Source of the DNA: Pseudobdellovibrionaceae bacterium
Lineage (GTDB): Bacteria; Bdellovibrionota; Bdellovibrionia; Bdellovibrionales; UBA1609
DNA: 7,706 nt
Reading direction: 5' to 3'
NCBI GenBank assembly: GCA_026712605.1
Contig: JAPORL010000149.1
Span: 1-7,706 of the forward strand
The notes under the pieces are model-generated. The model saw only the letters and a list, made by a program, of their open reading frames with translations, was not told where the DNA came from and ran no database searches. Numbering within the stretch: position 1 is the first letter of the stretch; each line of letters starts with the position of its first letter. Positions 5,705-7,706 of the stretch are shown piece by piece. The translations under genes and the position numbers were made by a program.

Positions 5705-6730
5705 GTGAAAAGTATAAAAATGAAAACAGTTACAAAAAAAGTTTTTGAAAAAAGTGATTATCAAGGCGCCAGTCCTTCAACTCTTTGTGTAGGTTGCGGG
5801 CATGATCAAGTTAGTAAACATATTATTCAAGCTTGTTATCAATCAGAAGTTAATCCTTTTTCTATAGCTAAAGTGTCTGGTATAGGCTGTTCTTCTAAAA
5901 CTCCTAATTATTTTTTAAAACAATCTCGCGGACTTAATGGCATTCATGGCCGTATGGCAAGTCTAGCAACGGGAGTTAAAATTGCTAATAGAAAACTAAA
6001 AGTGTTAGGAGTTTCTGGAGATGGAGATACGGGAAGTATTGGTTTAGGCTCTTTTTTACATACGGTGAGAAAAAATGTTCCCATGATATATATTGTAGAA
6101 AATAACGGTGTTTATGGTCTTACAAAAGGACAATTTTCAGTGACAGCTCAAAAAGACAGTATTCTTAAAAAGAGAAATAAAAATCCTTTTTATCAGATGG
6201 ATTTATGCCGAATAGCTTTATCTGCCGGTTGTGGTTTTGTAGCCCGCTCTTTTAGTGGTGATAGCACACAGCTTACAAAGCTTTTAAAACTGGCTCTAAA
6301 ATATGAAGGTTTTTCTTTTATTGATGTTATATCTCCTTGTGTTGCTTATGGAAATGAAGAAGATTTCTCTCATAGTTTTAGCTATCTTAAGGAAAATAGA
6401 ATTTCTTTAAACGAACTAGATATCATTATGGAAACTTCAGTAAGAGAGGAAAATATTGAAGAAGGAAAGATAACAAATATTTCTTTACCAAATGGAGAGA
6501 TTTTAGCTTTAAAAAAGTTAAAAAATCATGATCCCACTAAAAAAAAGCAAGCAGAAAAAGTTTTAGACGAAAATTTAGAAAAAAGTCACATAGCAACAGG
6601 ACTTATTTATTATAATAATCAAGATAATTTTTTGAATAAGCTGAATCTAAGTGATAAAGCTTTCGTGGAAATAGAAAACTTGAGAATTTCTCCAAAAGTT
6701 TTATCGGCTGTTTTAGATAATTATCGTTAG
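5705..6730 (+). CDS. korB: 2-oxoacid:ferredoxin oxidoreductase, beta subunit (probable KorB)
   Basis: Thiamine diphosphate- and [4Fe-4S]-binding catalytic subunit that partners the upstream gamma-alpha protein. The 341 residues show LCVGCGH (Cys28, Cys31), SGIGCSSKTPNYF (Cys62) and ISPCVAYGN (Cys212), the four expected cluster ligands. The thiamine-diphosphate motif runs from SGDGDTGSIGLG (104-115) to ENNGVYGLTKGQFS (132-145). HGRMASLATG (81-90) and ATGLIYYNN (297-305) are further family landmarks. No 2[4Fe-4S] ferredoxin domain is present, so an external ferredoxin is needed. The usual segment after the last cysteine (often CVTFN then STKSY) is changed to CVAYGNEEDFSHSFSY. The GTG is three bases after the korA stop and in the same frame; an ATG five codons later (5720) is an alternative start. 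Neither has a clear Shine-Dalgarno, suggesting coupling to korA. Confidence 0.92.
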   Translation: MKSIKMKTVTKKVFEKSDYQGASPSTLCVGCGHDQVSKHIIQACYQSEVNPFSIAKVSGIGCSSKTPNYFLKQSRGLNGIHGRMASLATGVKIANRKLKVLGVSGDGDTGSIGLGSFLHTVRKNVPMIYIVENNGVYGLTKGQFSVTAQKDSILKKRNKNPFYQMDLCRIALSAGCGFVARSFSGDSTQLTKLLKLALKYEGFSFIDVISPCVAYGNEEDFSHSFSYLKENRISLNELDIIMETSVREENIEEGKITNISLPNGEILALKKLKNHDPTKKKQAEKVLDENLEKSHIATGLIYYNNQDNFLNKLNLSDKAFVEIENLRISPKVLSAVLDNYR

Positions 6731-6780
6731 AAATTTTAATAAAGTTAGCTATAAAGTATATTTGCTAATAGGGGCTAAAG

Positions 6781-7706
6781 TTAAAAAGAATAGGAAGCTC
6801 TTAAAGTAAAAAACCATTTGTGAAGACCAAAACTAACAGCTTGAGATGATCTAATTTTTTCGTCATGGGGATTATACAGCTTAATTAAATCTTTCCATTT
6901 GATTGAAAGTGTTAGATACATTCTTTGATCTAATTTCCATGAGGAGCTCAATCCTAAAGCCATTTCTTGATAACGACTGCCACATAAAATAACACTACCC
7001 AAATTATTTTTAGGACAATTTTTATTTACTATAGCTGATAAGTCTTCTTCATGCTCTTTAGAGGTATCTCTGAAGTAGCCATGAGTTTTTTTTGTGTTTT
7101 CTTTTATTTCTTGTAAAAGCCAGTAAGTGTTTTCTGTATTTATTACTATATTATAATTTAAGTAAAAACTGATATTCGTTGGGAGATAATTGTTAAAGTG
7201 TTGTTTAAATATTAAGCTTAGTGTTTGACTGCTGTCAAAAGGGTTATTGTAGGCCTGTCCTTTTTCTCCAATTCTAGTGTTAGTAAAATGATTATAAGCT
7301 AAGCTATGATTAGATGATAGCATCCAGCTCCAGTCCTTTTGTTTTTTTATAAAATAGAGATTGTTAATAGAACCATTAAAGCTTGATTTTAAAGTAGAGT
7401 CTTTTGCTTTTTTAGATAAAGGAAAAACAGTTGCAAAAGTGAAAAAACTAAAAAAAATGTTTTTATTATAAAATGGCGCTGTCAATCCTCCTATCAAATC
7501 TCCCAAACCACATTTTATATAATTTGTTAAGTTATCATAGCCTGCTATTTTATAACAACGGCCTCCACTAAAATTACTAAGAAAAGAGCTGGCCAAAAAA
7601 AGCTCAGCTGATTTTAAAAAAGAGAAATTAAAATACTTTTTTTTGTTTTGAGCCATAGAGTAATATATAGTGAAGTCCAACTTATAATATAAATTAGACC
7701 CATCAC
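6781..7706 (-). CDS. Probable outer-membrane beta-barrel protein of unknown function, N-terminus outside window
   Basis: I do not recognise the family. The frame is open from the TAA at 6781-6783 to the right window edge. Codons before the first possible starts (TTG at 7680, ATG at 7656) read DGSNLYYKLDFTIYYS and look like part of the barrel, so the gene most likely begins beyond the window; at least 307 codons are seen. The protein has many short amphipathic aromatic-rich strands (NIFFSFFTFATVFPLS, INNLYFIKK, ISFYLNYNIVI, MYLTLSIKWK) and ends WFFTLRASYSF, a typical final strand with C-terminal Phe recognised by the Bam machinery. Two cysteine pairs, spaced 15 and 11 residues apart in loop-like segments (42 and 57, 222 and 233 counting from the TTG), could form disulfides. 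It converges on korB with a 50-nt gap. Substrate or role cannot be stated. Confidence 0.7.
   Translation of the reverse strand, partial: DGSNLYYKLDFTIYYSMAQNKKKYFNFSFLKSAELFLASSFLSNFSGGRCYKIAGYDNLTNYIKCGLGDLIGGLTAPFYNKNIFFSFFTFATVFPLSKKAKDSTLKSSFNGSINNLYFIKKQKDWSWMLSSNHSLAYNHFTNTRIGEKGQAYNNPFDSSQTLSLIFKQHFNNYLPTNISFYLNYNIVINTENTYWLLQEIKENTKKTHGYFRDTSKEHEEDLSAIVNKNCPKNNLGSVILCGSRYQEMALGLSSSWKLDQRMYLTLSIKWKDLIKLYNPHDEKIRSSQAVSFGLHKWFFTLRASYSF

Noticed and set aside
6745..6768. Possible hairpin TTAGC...GCTAA between korB and the convergent barrel gene
   Set aside because: The stem is AT-rich, interrupted by a three-base bulge, and lacks a T-run. The 50-nt convergent gap shows no convincing terminator.
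1..7706. Search for CRISPR arrays, transposons, tRNA or rRNA genes and phage genes
   Set aside because: No regularly spaced repeats, transposase motifs, tRNA-like cloverleaf or rRNA sequence was seen on either strand.

Overview
The window is AT-rich and holds seven complete or near-complete protein genes plus the first 35 codons of an eighth. Translations use the standard bacterial code. The cell was probably a Gram-negative bacterium: two genes encode exported proteins that look like outer-membrane beta-barrels, one with a Sec signal peptide and one ending in a C-terminal Phe. The mix of these with NhaA, glutaredoxin 3, an E. coli-type SerA and a two-subunit 2-oxoacid:ferredoxin oxidoreductase would fit a low-GC proteobacterium-like or Bdellovibrio-like lineage, but this placement is an inference and not firm.

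Left block (minus strand, read right to left): a small secreted barrel-like protein (1798-2343), then nhaA (420-1736), a glutaredoxin (103-366), and the start of purK running off the left edge (1-106). The purK start is a TTG that overlaps the glutaredoxin TGA stop, so these two genes are translationally coupled. The 53-61 nt gaps make a longer operon with nhaA possible but unproven.

Centre: a 334-nt divergent intergenic region (2344-2677) with no gene. It holds three inverted repeats, a TATAAT promoter for serA, an operator-like 21-bp dyad at the predicted transcription start, and a run of eight Gs that serves as the serA ribosome binding site.

Right block (plus strand): serA (2678-3889), then a fused gamma-alpha subunit (3923-5701) and the beta subunit (5705-6730) of a 2-oxoglutarate-type ferredoxin oxidoreductase. 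The two Kor genes are in the same reading frame, separated only by TAA-ATA. The three genes meet at the 2-oxoglutarate node: serine synthesis yields 2-oxoglutarate at the SerC transamination step, E. coli-type SerA can itself reduce 2-oxoglutarate, and KorAB oxidises it to succinyl-CoA with reduced ferredoxin. This link is inferred from family knowledge. No ferredoxin gene is in the window.

Right end: a convergent minus-strand gene (6781-7706) for a probable outer-membrane beta-barrel protein. Its reading frame stays open to the window edge, so its true N-terminus lies outside. No tRNA, rRNA, CRISPR array or mobile element was seen. I found no clearly undescribed system; the most unusual parts are the serA leader region and the same-frame korA/korB junction.
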